From Pseudomonas sp. L5B5 (GTDB lineage Bacteria; Pseudomonadota; Gammaproteobacteria; Pseudomonadales; Pseudomonadaceae), in the NCBI RefSeq assembly GCF_020520285.1, contig NZ_CP084742.1:4092001-4156000 (forward strand): a DNA stretch of 64,000 bases. The letters run 5' to 3'. Under the pieces are notes generated by a model. The model did no database searches. It had not been told where the DNA came from and saw only the letters and a list, made by a program, of their open reading frames with translations. Positions within the stretch are counted from its first letter, which is position 1, and the number at the start of each line of letters is the position of its first letter. Of this stretch, positions 1-8,297 are shown one piece after another. Made by a program: the position numbers and the translations under genes.

Positions 1-204
1 GTGACCAACGCCATTTCCGCAATCGTCATCGTCGGCGCCATGCTGGCCGCCGCCCTGACCGTGACCCCGCTGGGCAAGACCATGGGCACGCTGGCCGTGG
101 CCCTGGCCGCGGTCAACGTGTTCGGCGGCTTCCTGGTCACCCGTCGCATGCTGGAAATGTTCAAGAAGAAAGCGCCCAAAGCCAAAGAAGAGGTGCAGAA
201 ATAA
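1..204 (+). CDS. pntA2: NAD(P) transhydrogenase alpha subunit, membrane part (PntA2), 3' end only
   Basis: This is the C-terminal 67 residues of the small hydrophobic alpha-2 subunit of proton-translocating NAD(P)+ transhydrogenase. The enzyme moves hydride between NADH and NADP+ and couples it to proton flow across the inner membrane. The visible part has two hydrophobic segments and a Lys/Glu-rich cytoplasmic tail ending MFKKKAPKAKEEVQK. The GTG at position 1 is most likely an internal valine codon, because family members have about 35 more residues and another membrane segment upstream. The gene is therefore cut by the window edge. Its stop codon overlaps the pntB start by one base (TAATG), which shows translational coupling. 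Confidence 0.9.
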   Translation: MTNAISAIVIVGAMLAAALTVTPLGKTMGTLAVALAAVNVFGGFLVTRRMLEMFKKKAPKAKEEVQK

Positions 205-1640
205 TGAGTATGAACCTGGTAACCACCCTCTACCTGATCGCCTCGGTGTGCTTCATCCAGGCGCTCAAGGGTCTTTCGCACCCGACCACGTCGCGGCGCG
301 GCAACCTGTTCGGCATGCTGGGCATGGCGCTGGCGGTGCTGACCACCATCGGCCTCATTTATAAACTGGGCGCTGAGCTGGCGACCGCCGGCATTGGCTA
401 TGTGATCGTCGGCCTGCTGATCGGCGGCACCGCCGGTTCGATCATGGCCAAGCGCGTAGAAATGACCAAGATGCCTGAGCTGGTGGCCTTCATGCACAGC
501 ATGATCGGCCTGGCAGCGGTGTTCATTGCCATTGCCGCCGTGGTCGAGCCACAGTCCCTGGGTATCGTCAAACAACTGGGCGACGCGATTCCTGCCGGCA
601 ACCGCCTGGAACTGTTCCTCGGCGCGGCCATCGGCGCCATCACCTTCTCCGGTTCGGTGATCGCCTTTGGCAAGCTGTCGGGCAAGTACAAGTTCCGTCT
701 GTTCCAGGGCGCACCGGTACAGTTCGCCGGTCAGCACAAGTTGAACCTGGTATTGGGCCTGGCCACGCTGGGCCTGGGCATCGCCTTCATGGTCACCGGC
801 AACCTGGGCGCCTTCGCCCTGATGCTGGCCCTGGCATTCATCATGGGCGTGCTCATCATCATCCCGATCGGCGGCGCCGACATGCCGGTCGTGGTGTCGA
901 TGCTCAACAGCTACTCAGGCTGGGCCGCAGCGGGGATCGGCTTCTCGCTGAACAACTCGATGCTGATCATCGCCGGCTCCCTAGTGGGCTCCAGCGGCGC
1001 GATCCTGTCGTACATCATGTGCAAGGCGATGAACCGTTCATTCTTCAACGTGCTGCTCGGCGGCTTCGGCAACAGCGCCGACGCCGGTGGCCCGGCCGGC
1101 GCCCAGGAAGCTCGTCCGGTGAAGTCCGGCTCGGCCGACGACGCGACCTTCCTGCTGACCAACGCCGACACTGTGATCATCGTTCCCGGCTACGGCCTGG
1201 CAGTGGCACGCGCCCAGCACGCTCTGAAAGAGCTCACCGAAAAACTGACTCATCGCGGCGTCACCGTGAAGTACGCGATCCATCCGGTGGCCGGTCGCAT
1301 GCCCGGCCACATGAACGTGCTGCTGGCCGAGGCCGAAGTGCCCTACGACCAGGTGTTCGAGATGGAAGACATTAACTCCGAGTTCGGCCAGGCCGACGTG
1401 GTACTGGTGCTGGGCGCAAACGACGTGGTCAACCCGGCGGCGAAGAACGATCCAAAATCACCGATCGCCGGCATGCCGATCCTGGAAGCCTTCAAGGCCA
1501 AGACCATCATCGTCAACAAGCGCTCCATGGCCAGCGGTTACGCCGGCCTGGACAATGAGCTGTTCTACCTGGACAAGACCATGATGGTCTTCGGCGACGC
1601 GAAGAAGGTCATCGAAGACATGGTCAAAGCCGTCGAATAA
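204..1640 (+). CDS. pntB: NAD(P)(+) transhydrogenase beta subunit PntB
   Basis: Beta subunit of the proton-pumping transhydrogenase, 478 residues and full length. Residues about 1-270 hold many membrane helices (domain II, with repeated Gly/Ala-rich segments). The C-terminal about 180 residues form the soluble NADP(H)-binding domain III, recognisable from the stretches VIIVPGYGLAVARAQ, HPVAGRMPGHMNVLLAEA, VVLVLGANDVVNPAA and INSEFGQADV. It works with PntA1 and PntA2 to supply NADPH using the proton motive force. The gene overlaps pntA2 by one base and is followed by a clear terminator, so it is the last gene of the pnt operon. The identification is secure from sequence and context. Confidence 0.97.
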   Translation: MSMNLVTTLYLIASVCFIQALKGLSHPTTSRRGNLFGMLGMALAVLTTIGLIYKLGAELATAGIGYVIVGLLIGGTAGSIMAKRVEMTKMPELVAFMHSMIGLAAVFIAIAAVVEPQSLGIVKQLGDAIPAGNRLELFLGAAIGAITFSGSVIAFGKLSGKYKFRLFQGAPVQFAGQHKLNLVLGLATLGLGIAFMVTGNLGAFALMLALAFIMGVLIIIPIGGADMPVVVSMLNSYSGWAAAGIGFSLNNSMLIIAGSLVGSSGAILSYIMCKAMNRSFFNVLLGGFGNSADAGGPAGAQEARPVKSGSADDATFLLTNADTVIIVPGYGLAVARAQHALKELTEKLTHRGVTVKYAIHPVAGRMPGHMNVLLAEAEVPYDQVFEMEDINSEFGQADVVLVLGANDVVNPAAKNDPKSPIAGMPILEAFKAKTIIVNKRSMASGYAGLDNELFYLDKTMMVFGDAKKVIEDMVKAVE

Positions 1641-1665
1641 TCCTGCCGTAGCGCAATACCCAAGA

Positions 1666-1697
1666 CCTCAGCCTTTAGTAGGCTGGGGTTTTTTATT
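1666..1697 (+). terminator. Rho-independent terminator after pntB
   Basis: An 8-bp stem CCTCAGCC / GGCTGGGG (one G-T wobble) with a 7-base loop is followed by TTTTTTATTT. It lies 25 bases after the pntB stop and closes the pnt operon. Confidence 0.9.
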
Positions 1698-1819
1698 TAC
1701 TCCAGAAAGCCGACGGAAGGCTCTAGGACAGGACCTTTCATTCGACCTTTGTCGCGGGGCGTTTTTTCTGGAAATCACTAGACTGCGCTTCTTGCTTTCG
1801 TTGCCCGAGATAACAATCC

Positions 1820-3313
1820 ATGTACCGTGATCGTATCCGCTTGCCTTCGTTGTTGGATAAGGTGATGAGCGCCGCAGACGCTGCCGCTCTGATTGAGGAC
1901 GGCATGACCGTCGGCATGAGCGGCTTCACCCGCGCCGGTGAAGCCAAGGCCGTGCCCCATGCCCTGGCCCAACGGGCCAAGGTGTCACCGCTTAAAATCA
2001 GCCTCATGACCGGCGCCAGCCTGGGCAACGACCTGGACAAGGAACTGACCGAAGCCGGCGTGCTGGCCCGACGCATGCCGTTCCAGGTGGACAGCACCCT
2101 GCGCAAGGCGATCAACGCCGGCAAGGTCATGTTCATCGACCAGCACCTGTCGGAAACCGTCGAACAACTGCGCAACCAGCAACTCAAGCTGCCGGACATC
2201 GCGGTGATCGAGGCCGTGGCCATCACCGAACAGGGACACATCGTGCCAACCACCTCGGTGGGTAACTCGGCCAGCTTCGCAATCTTCGCCAAGAAAGTGA
2301 TCGTCGAGATCAACATGGCGCACAACCCGAACCTGGAAGGGCTGCACGACATCTATATCCCGACGTACCGTCCGACCCGCACACCGATCCCACTGGTGAA
2401 GGTCGACGATCGCATCGGCAGCACGGCGATCCCGATCCCCGCGGACAAGATCGCCGCCATCGTCATCACCGACCAATCCGACTCGCCGTCAACCGTCTCG
2501 CCACCGGACAGCGAGACCCAGGGCATTGCCAACCACCTGATCGACTTCCTCAAGCGGGAAGTCCAGGCCGGGCGCATGAGCAACAAGCTCGGCCCGTTGC
2601 AGGCCGGTATCGGCAACATCGCCAACGCGGTGATGTGCGGCCTGATCGAGTCGCCCTTCGAGAACCTGACCATGTACTCCGAGGTGCTGCAGGACTCGAC
2701 CTTCGACCTGATCGATGCCGGCAAGCTGAGCTTCGCCTCGGGCAGCTCCATTACCCTGTCGAGCCGGCGCAACGCCGACGTGTTCGGCAACCTGGAGCGC
2801 TACAAGGACAAGCTGGTCCTGCGTCCGCAGGAAATCTCCAACCACCCCGAAGTGGTACGGCGCCTGGGCATCATCGGCATCAACACCGCGCTGGAATTCG
2901 ACATCTACGGCAACGTCAACTCCACTCACATCTGCGGCACCAGGATGATGAACGGTATCGGCGGCTCCGGTGACTTCGCCCGCAACGCACACCTGGCGAT
3001 CTTCGTGACCAAGTCCATTGCCAAGGACGGTGCGATATCCAGCGTGGTGCCCATGGTCAGCCACGTCGACCACACCGAGCATGACGTCGATATCCTCGTC
3101 ACCGAGGTCGGCCTGGCGGACCTGCGCGGCCTGGCGCCACGCGAGCGTGCACGGGTGATCATCGACAATTGCGTGCATCCGTCCTACCGCGAAGCTCTCA
3201 ACGAGTACTTCACCAAGGCCTGCGCACTGGGTGGCCACACCCCGCACATCCTGCGCGAGGCCCTGAGCTGGCACATCAACCTGGAAGAAACCGGGAAGAT
3301 GCTCACCGAGTAA
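1820..3313 (+). CDS. Acetyl-CoA hydrolase/transferase family (succinate CoA-transferase type)
   Basis: A 497-residue class I CoA-transferase of the acetyl-CoA hydrolase/succinyl-CoA:acetate CoA-transferase group (AarC/Ach1/ScpC-like). These cytoplasmic enzymes move CoA between acetyl- and succinyl-CoA or related acids. The N-terminal half has the family motif GMTVGMSGFTRAGEAKAVP. The C-terminal half has LQAGIGNIANAVMCGL, and then YSEVLQDSTFDLID, where E288 fits the catalytic glutamate that forms the glutamyl-CoA intermediate. The oxyanion and CoA-binding stretch FASGSSITLSS follows. The gene stands alone, with a terminator before it and a long leader before the next gene. Whether it acts as hydrolase or transferase cannot be told from sequence, though the conserved Glu favours transferase. 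Confidence 0.9.
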   Translation: MYRDRIRLPSLLDKVMSAADAAALIEDGMTVGMSGFTRAGEAKAVPHALAQRAKVSPLKISLMTGASLGNDLDKELTEAGVLARRMPFQVDSTLRKAINAGKVMFIDQHLSETVEQLRNQQLKLPDIAVIEAVAITEQGHIVPTTSVGNSASFAIFAKKVIVEINMAHNPNLEGLHDIYIPTYRPTRTPIPLVKVDDRIGSTAIPIPADKIAAIVITDQSDSPSTVSPPDSETQGIANHLIDFLKREVQAGRMSNKLGPLQAGIGNIANAVMCGLIESPFENLTMYSEVLQDSTFDLIDAGKLSFASGSSITLSSRRNADVFGNLERYKDKLVLRPQEISNHPEVVRRLGIIGINTALEFDIYGNVNSTHICGTRMMNGIGGSGDFARNAHLAIFVTKSIAKDGAISSVVPMVSHVDHTEHDVDILVTEVGLADLRGLAPRERARVIIDNCVHPSYREALNEYFTKACALGGHTPHILREALSWHINLEETGKMLTE

Positions 3314-3385
3314 TGGATACAGTCGGCGGCTGACGCAAACACAGTTTCGTCAGCCTGCCGATAGCCCGCCCACCGCCAGACAAAA

Positions 3386-3551
3386 ACTGTACTACTGTAC
3401 TGCTATTTTCCCCGCCTAAAATCGCTGCCTTTCCATCAAAAACCATCAAAACGCACCAAAAAGGTGCCAACAGGTACAGTTGCGCCATTTCCGAACAGTA
3501 CAGCCGCTATAAACAGTTAACTGGTCATTCACAATACAAGTGAACTGTATC
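3386..3551 (+). promoter_or_regulatory. Cluster of GTAC-core repeats upstream of first DUF1127 gene
   Basis: The 320-base gap between the CoA-transferase and the DUF1127 gene holds no gene but repeats one short motif. ACTGTACT occurs in tandem at 3386-3393 and 3394-3401, CAGGTACAGTT at 3471-3481, AGTACAGCCG at 3497-3506, and a weaker ACTGTATCTACAG at 3545-3557. The same 10-11-base strings recur upstream of the second DUF1127 gene. Their spacing and palindromic GTAC cores look like operators for a dimeric regulator, perhaps of the GntR/MocR type. The regulator is not encoded here, so this reading is an inference. Confidence 0.5.
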
Positions 3552-3633
3552 TACAGAGTCTTGCGCCGGAGGAGGATCATGGGCACCAGTTAAACCACTA
3601 CCTGATCCCGCCACAAGCGGAAGGATGTCAACC

Positions 3634-3849
3634 ATGGAACGTACACTCAGTTCCGAACTGTTCTTCGAAGACAAGGCTGTAAAATCCCAGGCTTCCCTGC
3701 CTCTGCGCCTGCTCTCCAACCTGATGCTGTGGCAGCGCCGCATCTCCAGCCGCCACCAACTGGCTCGCCTGGATTCGCGTCTGCTGGCCGATGCCGGGAT
3801 CAGCGAAGCACAACGCTACGAAGAGCTGAGCAAGCCGTTCTGGCGCTAA
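3634..3849 (+). CDS. DUF1127 small protein
   Basis: A 71-residue DUF1127 (YjiS-like) protein. The C-terminal half carries the family pattern: an Arg-rich helix WQRRISSRHQLARLDSRLL, then ADAGIS and a final KPFWR. Small DUF1127 proteins in other proteobacteria have been linked to RNA turnover and to phosphate or carbon control, but no function is proven for this one. The start chosen is ATG 3634, because AAGGA at 3621-3625 lies 8 bases upstream; the ATG at 3625 would overlap that ribosome site. A strong hairpin follows the gene. A paralogue lies 270 bases downstream behind the same operator-like repeats. Confidence 0.85.
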   Translation: MERTLSSELFFEDKAVKSQASLPLRLLSNLMLWQRRISSRHQLARLDSRLLADAGISEAQRYEELSKPFWR

Positions 3850-3907
3850 CTCAGCGTCGCTGGCCCTGACCCACCGGGTCCACCGCCAGCACCCGAATTG
3901 CATAAAC

Positions 3908-3939
3908 AAGACCCGTCGCGGGAAACCGCGACGGGTCTT
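3908..3939 (+). terminator. Hairpin terminator after first DUF1127 gene
   Basis: A perfect 14-bp inverted repeat (AAGACCCGTCGCGG / CCGCGACGGGTCTT) closed by a GAAA tetraloop, with a weak T-rich tail (TGCTTTCT). It lies 58 bases after the DUF1127 stop and separates the two paralogues, so each probably has its own promoter. Confidence 0.8.
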
Positions 3940-3965
3940 GTGCTTTCTGGCCGGGAGAACAGGAG

Positions 3966-4027
3966 AGTACAGCCGGAAAACCCAAGACAGGTACAGTTTT
4001 ATAGATACTTGATTTGTACCAGTACAA
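3966..4027 (+). promoter_or_regulatory. GTAC-core repeats upstream of second DUF1127 gene
   Basis: AGTACAGCCG at 3966-3975 and CAGGTACAGTT at 3988-3998 are exact copies of strings upstream of the first DUF1127 gene. A further palindrome, TTGTAC-CA-GTACAA, lies at 4014-4027. The match suggests that one regulator controls both paralogues. It is read from sequence only. Confidence 0.5.
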
Positions 4028-4118
4028 TTTTACCCCAGTGTATCTGCAAGAGTCCGCTCGAACCTCGCACCATGGAGCTTCCAGGCCAAGCGCCCGACAT
4101 TGCCTCGAGGATCGCATT

Positions 4119-4334
4119 ATGGACTCATCGACCCGGCCCACCGACAGCACCCTCCACGCCACTGCCCGCACAACTACTACCAGGTACAGCTGGGTAGCCG
4201 CCTTCGGCCGCCTGCGTGAACGAGCCAGGACCCGCAAGTTGCTGGCGCAGATGAATGAGCAGCAGTTGGCCGACAGCGGCATCAGTTTTTGCGACAGAGC
4301 AGCGGAACTGCACAAACCGTTCTGGCGGGATTGA
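4119..4334 (+). CDS. DUF1127 small protein (second copy)
   Basis: A 71-residue paralogue of the protein at 3634-3849. It has the same architecture: a Thr/Ser-rich N-terminus, an Arg-rich helix (FGRLRERARTRKLLAQM), QLADSGIS and a terminal HKPFWRD. The start chosen is ATG 4119, preceded by GAGGA at 4107-4111 (7-base spacing). This gives exactly the same length as the first copy; an upstream in-frame start at 4014 would add 35 residues unlike the family. The two copies differ clearly in sequence, so the duplication is old. Function unknown. Confidence 0.8.
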   Translation: MDSSTRPTDSTLHATARTTTTRYSWVAAFGRLRERARTRKLLAQMNEQQLADSGISFCDRAAELHKPFWRD

Positions 4335-4492
4335 ACAGCTATGGGCGAACGCAGCGGCGCAGCCTAATATCAGCCACGACGTGGCCATTTCTTCTCGAAC
4401 TGCGTCAGAGCAATCAGACACAGCACTTCGCAGTGGCTGCCCGGCGTCTCACTCAGCGCCTTCTATTGTCTGTTCATTCACAGGAGTTACCC

Positions 4493-4813
4493 ATGCCTCG
4501 TCTCCGCCTGCTCAGCGCCGCCGCCCTGCTGGCCCTGGCTGCCAATGCCCATGCCACCAGCCTGATCGTCACCACCGACGCCATCGTCGGAGCGCTCAAG
4601 GCCACCTCGGATGCGACTTCCGATGCCACGTCCTCCCTGCGCGACCACAAGATCGTTCGTGCTGCCCGGGATGATGCCGCCAGCTTCGTCGCCACCGATG
4701 GCGCCATTCGCGGGGTGAAACTGGAAAGCGCCTTCGCCCACATTCGCCAGCAGGCTCCGCAACTGCAACAGGCCACCGACACCCAGCTGGCCCAGGCCAT
4801 CCTGGCAATCTGA
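4493..4813 (+). CDS. DUF2388 exported protein, copy 1
   Basis: A 106-residue exported protein of the DUF2388 family, which is typical of Pseudomonas and has no known function. A signal peptide of about 21 residues (MPRLRLLSAAALLALAANAHA) precedes a short mature domain with the shared core DDAASFVATDGAIRG and a C-terminal Gln/Ala-rich helix. The start is ATG 4493 with AGGAG at 4482-4486; the longer frame beginning at 4289 lacks a signal sequence at its N-terminus. It is the first of three tandem paralogues leading into the DUF4105 gene, which suggests a shared periplasmic role. Confidence 0.85.
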   Translation: MPRLRLLSAAALLALAANAHATSLIVTTDAIVGALKATSDATSDATSSLRDHKIVRAARDDAASFVATDGAIRGVKLESAFAHIRQQAPQLQQATDTQLAQAILAI

Positions 4814-4921
4814 AGAGCACCTGGTCAGGTGCGCATGCGCACCTGAACCTCTCTACGCTGGTCCTCCGCGAACCATTGCGCTAGCCTTTGCGCTGGTTTT
4901 CAGCTGTCGAGATCCACAGGT

Positions 4922-5224
4922 TTGTTCCGCATAGCATTTTCCACTCCATTACTGCTCTTGATCTGTTGGGCCTGCCCGGTGCAGGCGTTCGACCTGAGTA
5001 CCCAGAGCTCGGTCATCACCGCCTACGCGACAAGCAAGGTGACCTCCGCGCCCTTCGACCATAAACTGATACTCGCCGCCCAGGATGATGCCGCTGCCTT
5101 CGTTGCAACCGACGGCCAACTGCGTGGTGCACGCCTGGAATCCGCGCTCAGATACTTGCGCAGTGCCCCGGCGAAACTGCATGCCGACGACCTTGAACTG
5201 GCGCAGGCAATTCTCGTCCAATAG
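4922..5224 (+). CDS. DUF2388 exported protein, copy 2
   Basis: A 100-residue DUF2388 paralogue. It has a signal peptide (MFRIAFSTPLLLLICWACPVQA) and the shared core DDAAAFVATDGQLRGARLE. The only start giving a complete signal peptide is a TTG at 4922 with poor ribosome-site spacing (AGG at 4918-4920), so expression may be low or the start may be misplaced. It is more divergent than copies 1 and 3: the SLRDHK/SIRDSK stretch is replaced by APFDHK. It lies in the same direction between the other two copies. Confidence 0.7.
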   Translation: MFRIAFSTPLLLLICWACPVQAFDLSTQSSVITAYATSKVTSAPFDHKLILAAQDDAAAFVATDGQLRGARLESALRYLRSAPAKLHADDLELAQAILVQ

Positions 5225-5251
5225 TCATTCCCGTTATCCCGGAGTCATCCC

Positions 5252-5572
5252 ATGCGTAGCCCGCTGATTGCCGCCACCCTCGGCCTGCTGTTGTTGGCCG
5301 ACGTGGCCCAGGCACACACCCTGGTGGCCACCAGTAACATCATCGTCCGTGCCTTTGGCCGAACGATCGATTTCACCTCGGACACCACAACCTCGATCCG
5401 CGACTCCAAGGTCGTGCGTGAAGCCCACGACGATGCCGCCAGCTTCGTCGCCAGCAACGGCGATATCCGTGGCGCCCAGCTGGAAGCGGCCTTCGACACC
5501 CTGCGCACCCGCGTGCCGCAAGCTCGCGACGCCAGCGACCAGGTACTGGCCGAAGCCATCCTCGCCCTGTGA
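5252..5572 (+). CDS. DUF2388 exported protein, copy 3
   Basis: A 106-residue DUF2388 paralogue with a signal peptide ending DVAQA and the core DDAASFVASNGDIRGAQLE. ATG 5252 is preceded by GGAG at 7-base spacing. Its stop overlaps the GTG start of the DUF4105 gene by four bases (GTGA), so the two are translationally coupled. This is the strongest evidence that the DUF2388 proteins work with that large protein. Molecular function is unknown. Confidence 0.85.
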   Translation: MRSPLIAATLGLLLLADVAQAHTLVATSNIIVRAFGRTIDFTSDTTTSIRDSKVVREAHDDAASFVASNGDIRGAQLEAAFDTLRTRVPQARDASDQVLAEAILAL

Positions 5573-7530
5573 AGCCGCTGCGCGCCTGGCTGCTGGCCAC
5601 GACCCTGGGACTGCTCTGCAGCAACGCCCAGGCCGACCTGAAGCTGCACCTCAAGACCGATGGCCTGAGCCCGCAGCAACAACAAGCCAGCCAGGCCTTG
5701 CTGGATGAAGCGATGCAGGCATTGCCGCCACGCTTCATCCAGCAACTGGACCGCACCATCGATGTCGGCTGGACCGACCGCATGCCCGACAACGCCTATG
5801 GCGAAGCCTCCCTGGTAGCGGAACTGGACCTCAACCGCGCGTTGCTGCCCAGCCTCGCCGACGGTTCCGCCGCCACCCAGAAGACCAGCCGCCCCCATGG
5901 CACCGTGCGCCGGGAAATGCTCGCCACCGTGCTCCATGAACTGACCCATATCTATGATCGCGCGCGTCTGTGGCCCAGTGCCGAACGCAGCCTGATCCAG
6001 CGCTGCACCCGCAGGAATGGCACCACCGGCCTGGTGGGCCTGCCGGACGCATGTCGCGGCCAGAACGATCGCCGCTTCACCTTGAGCGACGACCCACGCC
6101 TGCTGGACCTGGCCGGCTGGCCGCAATACGTTGGCCGTCGCGGGGAACGCGAGCAGCACAACCGCCAGGTCGCCCGCAGCCCCGACCTCTACGAGACGAC
6201 AAATCCCAAAGAGTTCGTCGCGGTGAACATGGAATACTTCCTCCTGGACCCGAGCTACGCCTGCCGGCGCCCGGCGCTGTACCGTTATTACCAGGAGCAT
6301 TTCGACTGGGCGCCGGCCGCCAAGGACAGCTGCGCCAAGTCCTTCGCCTTCCTCAATGCCGGTAACGACTTCGCCAGGACACCCCTGGGCCAGGTCGATC
6401 CGGAACGGGTCTACGCGGTGGACTACCTGTTGGCCGAAGCCAACCAGAACTGGGTCAGCCGCTGGGGCCACAGCATGCTGCGCCTGGTGATCTGCGCTCC
6501 GGGCCGGCCTCGCGGACCGGATTGCCGGCTGGACCTGGACCAGCACCTGGTGCTGTCCTACCGCGCCTTCGTCGGTGACGTGCAGCTGTCGAGCTGGGAT
6601 GGGCTGGTGGGCAAGTACCCGTCACGGCTGTTCATCCTGCCGCTGGCCCAGGTGATCGACGAATACACCAAGACCGAGCTGCGCAGCCTGGCCTCGGTCC
6701 CCTTGAACCTCTCGCGCAGCGAGATCGAGGAGGTGGTGGAACACGCCGCCGAGATGCACTGGAGCTACGACGGCAACTATTACTTCCTGTCCAACAATTG
6801 CGCGGTGGAGAGCCTCAAGCTGCTGCGCAGCGGCAGCAACAACCAGCAGTTGGTCGGCCTGGACAGCATCATGCCCAATGGCCTGCTGGAGGTGCTCAAG
6901 GGCAGGGGACTGGCCGATACCAGCGTGCTCGACGACCCCCGCGAGGCGCTGCGCCTGGGCTATCGCTTCGATTCCTTCCGTGATCGCTACCAGGCAATGT
7001 TCGAAGTCATCAGGAAGTACCTGCCGATCAAGCAGGCCAACGTCGAGGACTGGCTGTCGCTGAGCGCCGAAGAACGTCGCCAGTGGTTCGCCCAGGCCGA
7101 CCTGCGTACCAGCGCCGCCTTGCTGCTGCTGGAGCAGGCCAGCTTTCGTCGCCAGCTGCTGCTGGCCCAGGACGAGGTCAAGCAGCGCTACCTGGGGGCT
7201 CGCGAATTGAAGAATGGCGGCATGGAGAAGGCCAACCAGACCCTGCAGCAGATTCTCGCCAACAGCGGCTTCCTCAGCCGCCCGGCCGAGCTGTTGGGCA
7301 GCAGCGGTTATGGCCTGCCCCAGCCTGGCGAATGGCAGCGCCTGGAAGCCGAGACCAGCCTGCGCCAGAAGCAGCTGCAGTCCCTGACCGGCGATCTCGA
7401 CAAGGAAGTCCGGGCCTTGCTGGATCCTGCCCGCGCCGCCGAGATTGCCGCCAACGAAGCCAACCTCAAGCAGGTGGGCGAACATCTGCGAGCGCTGCAC
7501 AAGGCGGCGGGCGGGCTGGAGCTGCCATAA
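5569..7530 (+). CDS. DUF4105 domain protein with HELTH (zincin-like) motif
   Basis: A 653-residue exported protein. It has a signal peptide (about residues 1-23, ending NAQA) and an N-terminal region containing HELTHIYDRAR, with H123 as the first His of a HExxH-type metal motif. A DUF4105 domain follows in the middle (about residues 285-430; WGHSMLRLVICAPG, LSYRAFVGDVQLSSWDGL and YYFLSNNCAVESLKLL). The DUF4105 region, with His and Cys in those positions, resembles NlpC/P60-like cysteine hydrolase folds. The C-terminus is helical and Gln-rich. It starts with GTG overlapping the preceding DUF2388 gene. A periplasmic metallopeptidase or cell-wall role is plausible but unproven. Confidence 0.8.
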   Translation: MKPLRAWLLATTLGLLCSNAQADLKLHLKTDGLSPQQQQASQALLDEAMQALPPRFIQQLDRTIDVGWTDRMPDNAYGEASLVAELDLNRALLPSLADGSAATQKTSRPHGTVRREMLATVLHELTHIYDRARLWPSAERSLIQRCTRRNGTTGLVGLPDACRGQNDRRFTLSDDPRLLDLAGWPQYVGRRGEREQHNRQVARSPDLYETTNPKEFVAVNMEYFLLDPSYACRRPALYRYYQEHFDWAPAAKDSCAKSFAFLNAGNDFARTPLGQVDPERVYAVDYLLAEANQNWVSRWGHSMLRLVICAPGRPRGPDCRLDLDQHLVLSYRAFVGDVQLSSWDGLVGKYPSRLFILPLAQVIDEYTKTELRSLASVPLNLSRSEIEEVVEHAAEMHWSYDGNYYFLSNNCAVESLKLLRSGSNNQQLVGLDSIMPNGLLEVLKGRGLADTSVLDDPREALRLGYRFDSFRDRYQAMFEVIRKYLPIKQANVEDWLSLSAEERRQWFAQADLRTSAALLLLEQASFRRQLLLAQDEVKQRYLGARELKNGGMEKANQTLQQILANSGFLSRPAELLGSSGYGLPQPGEWQRLEAETSLRQKQLQSLTGDLDKEVRALLDPARAAEIAANEANLKQVGEHLRALHKAAGGLELP

Positions 7531-7573
7531 CCGCTTGCCGGTCTTGCGCGCCTCGCGACCGCTGCGCGCTCGT

Positions 7574-7652
7574 GCGCAGCCTGCGGCAGCGGCTACACGA
7601 AGCAGCAACCCTGTCGATCTGTAGCCGCTGTCGAGCACCAGCGAGGCTGCGC
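7574..7652. repeat. REP doublet (REPIN-like) between convergent genes
   Basis: Two REP-type sequences in inverted orientation: GCGCAGCCTGCGGCAGCGG followed by CTAC on the left, and GTAGCCGCTGTCGAGCACC leading to GAGGCTGCGC on the right, about 25 bases apart. These are the extragenic palindromes common in fluorescent pseudomonads. It fills the gap between the DUF4105 gene and the convergent GFA gene and may help end transcription. A similar doublet lies at 48335-48411. Confidence 0.75.
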
Positions 7653-7709
7653 ACGGGGCGCAGCCCCGCAGAACCCGACGGCTCGTACCGAACCCTGCGC
7701 AGCCTGCGA

Positions 7710-8111
7710 CTACAGGGTTTCTTGCGACTCCTGCGGCAGTTCTTCGTCAAGGTGCAGCCAGGGCAGGCGGCTGTCGGTCCAGATATGCCGCTGCGCCGGG
7801 GCCTGCTCCGGATGGTCCAGGGTGGCGATGGTGACGTCGATGCTGTCCGGGCTCAGTTGGGTGACGAGCGCCAAGTGCGCCCCGCAATCGCCACAGAAAT
7901 AACGCGCACAACTGGCGGATGAGTCATAGCGGGCCGGGCTGCCCGCCAGCCACCTGAAGGCCAAGGCGGGCAAGGTGATCCAGGTGGTCACCAGGCCGCC
8001 GCTGACCCGACGGCAGATCGAACAGTGGCAGTGGGCGATGTCCCGCAACGGCCCGCTGAATTGATAACGCAGCCGCCCGCAGTGACAGCCTCCGTTGTGC
8101 AACTGCTCCAT
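7710..8111 (-). CDS. GFA family (glutathione-dependent formaldehyde-activating-like) protein
   Basis: A 133-residue cytoplasmic zinc protein of the GFA/Mss4-like fold. The zinc-binding cysteines are all present: GGCHCGRLRY near the N-terminus (C9, C11), HCHCSICRR (C28, C30, C33) and YFCGDCGAH near residue 75. The founding member helps glutathione react with formaldehyde, but most homologues have no proven substrate, so the name should be read as a fold label. The gene stands alone and converges on the DUF4105 gene across a REP doublet. Confidence 0.88.
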   Translation of the reverse strand: MEQLHNGGCHCGRLRYQFSGPLRDIAHCHCSICRRVSGGLVTTWITLPALAFRWLAGSPARYDSSASCARYFCGDCGAHLALVTQLSPDSIDVTIATLDHPEQAPAQRHIWTDSRLPWLHLDEELPQESQETL

Positions 8112-8297
8112 TTACCGTCTCCTTTGTCGTCATGCCTTGCACTTTAGGCCGCTTGTCGGGCGATGACACAACCGCTGATTCCTTTCTCCGGCGAAAGCTG
8201 GCTGAAAGCTTCCCCCATTAGCATCACCCCACTACCGGCGACAGACCGGTTGGCCACAGCGGGCGCTCGCGCGCTCCCGGCCCTATTAACAACAACA

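Noticed and set aside
1..204. Complete small gene starting with GTG at position 1
   Set aside because: Family members begin about 35 residues earlier; the GTG is an internal valine and the gene is cut by the window edge.
3429..3462. Short CCATCAAAA repeats as a possible CRISPR or tandem repeat
   Set aside because: Only two imperfect copies with no regular spacers; ordinary AT-rich leader sequence.
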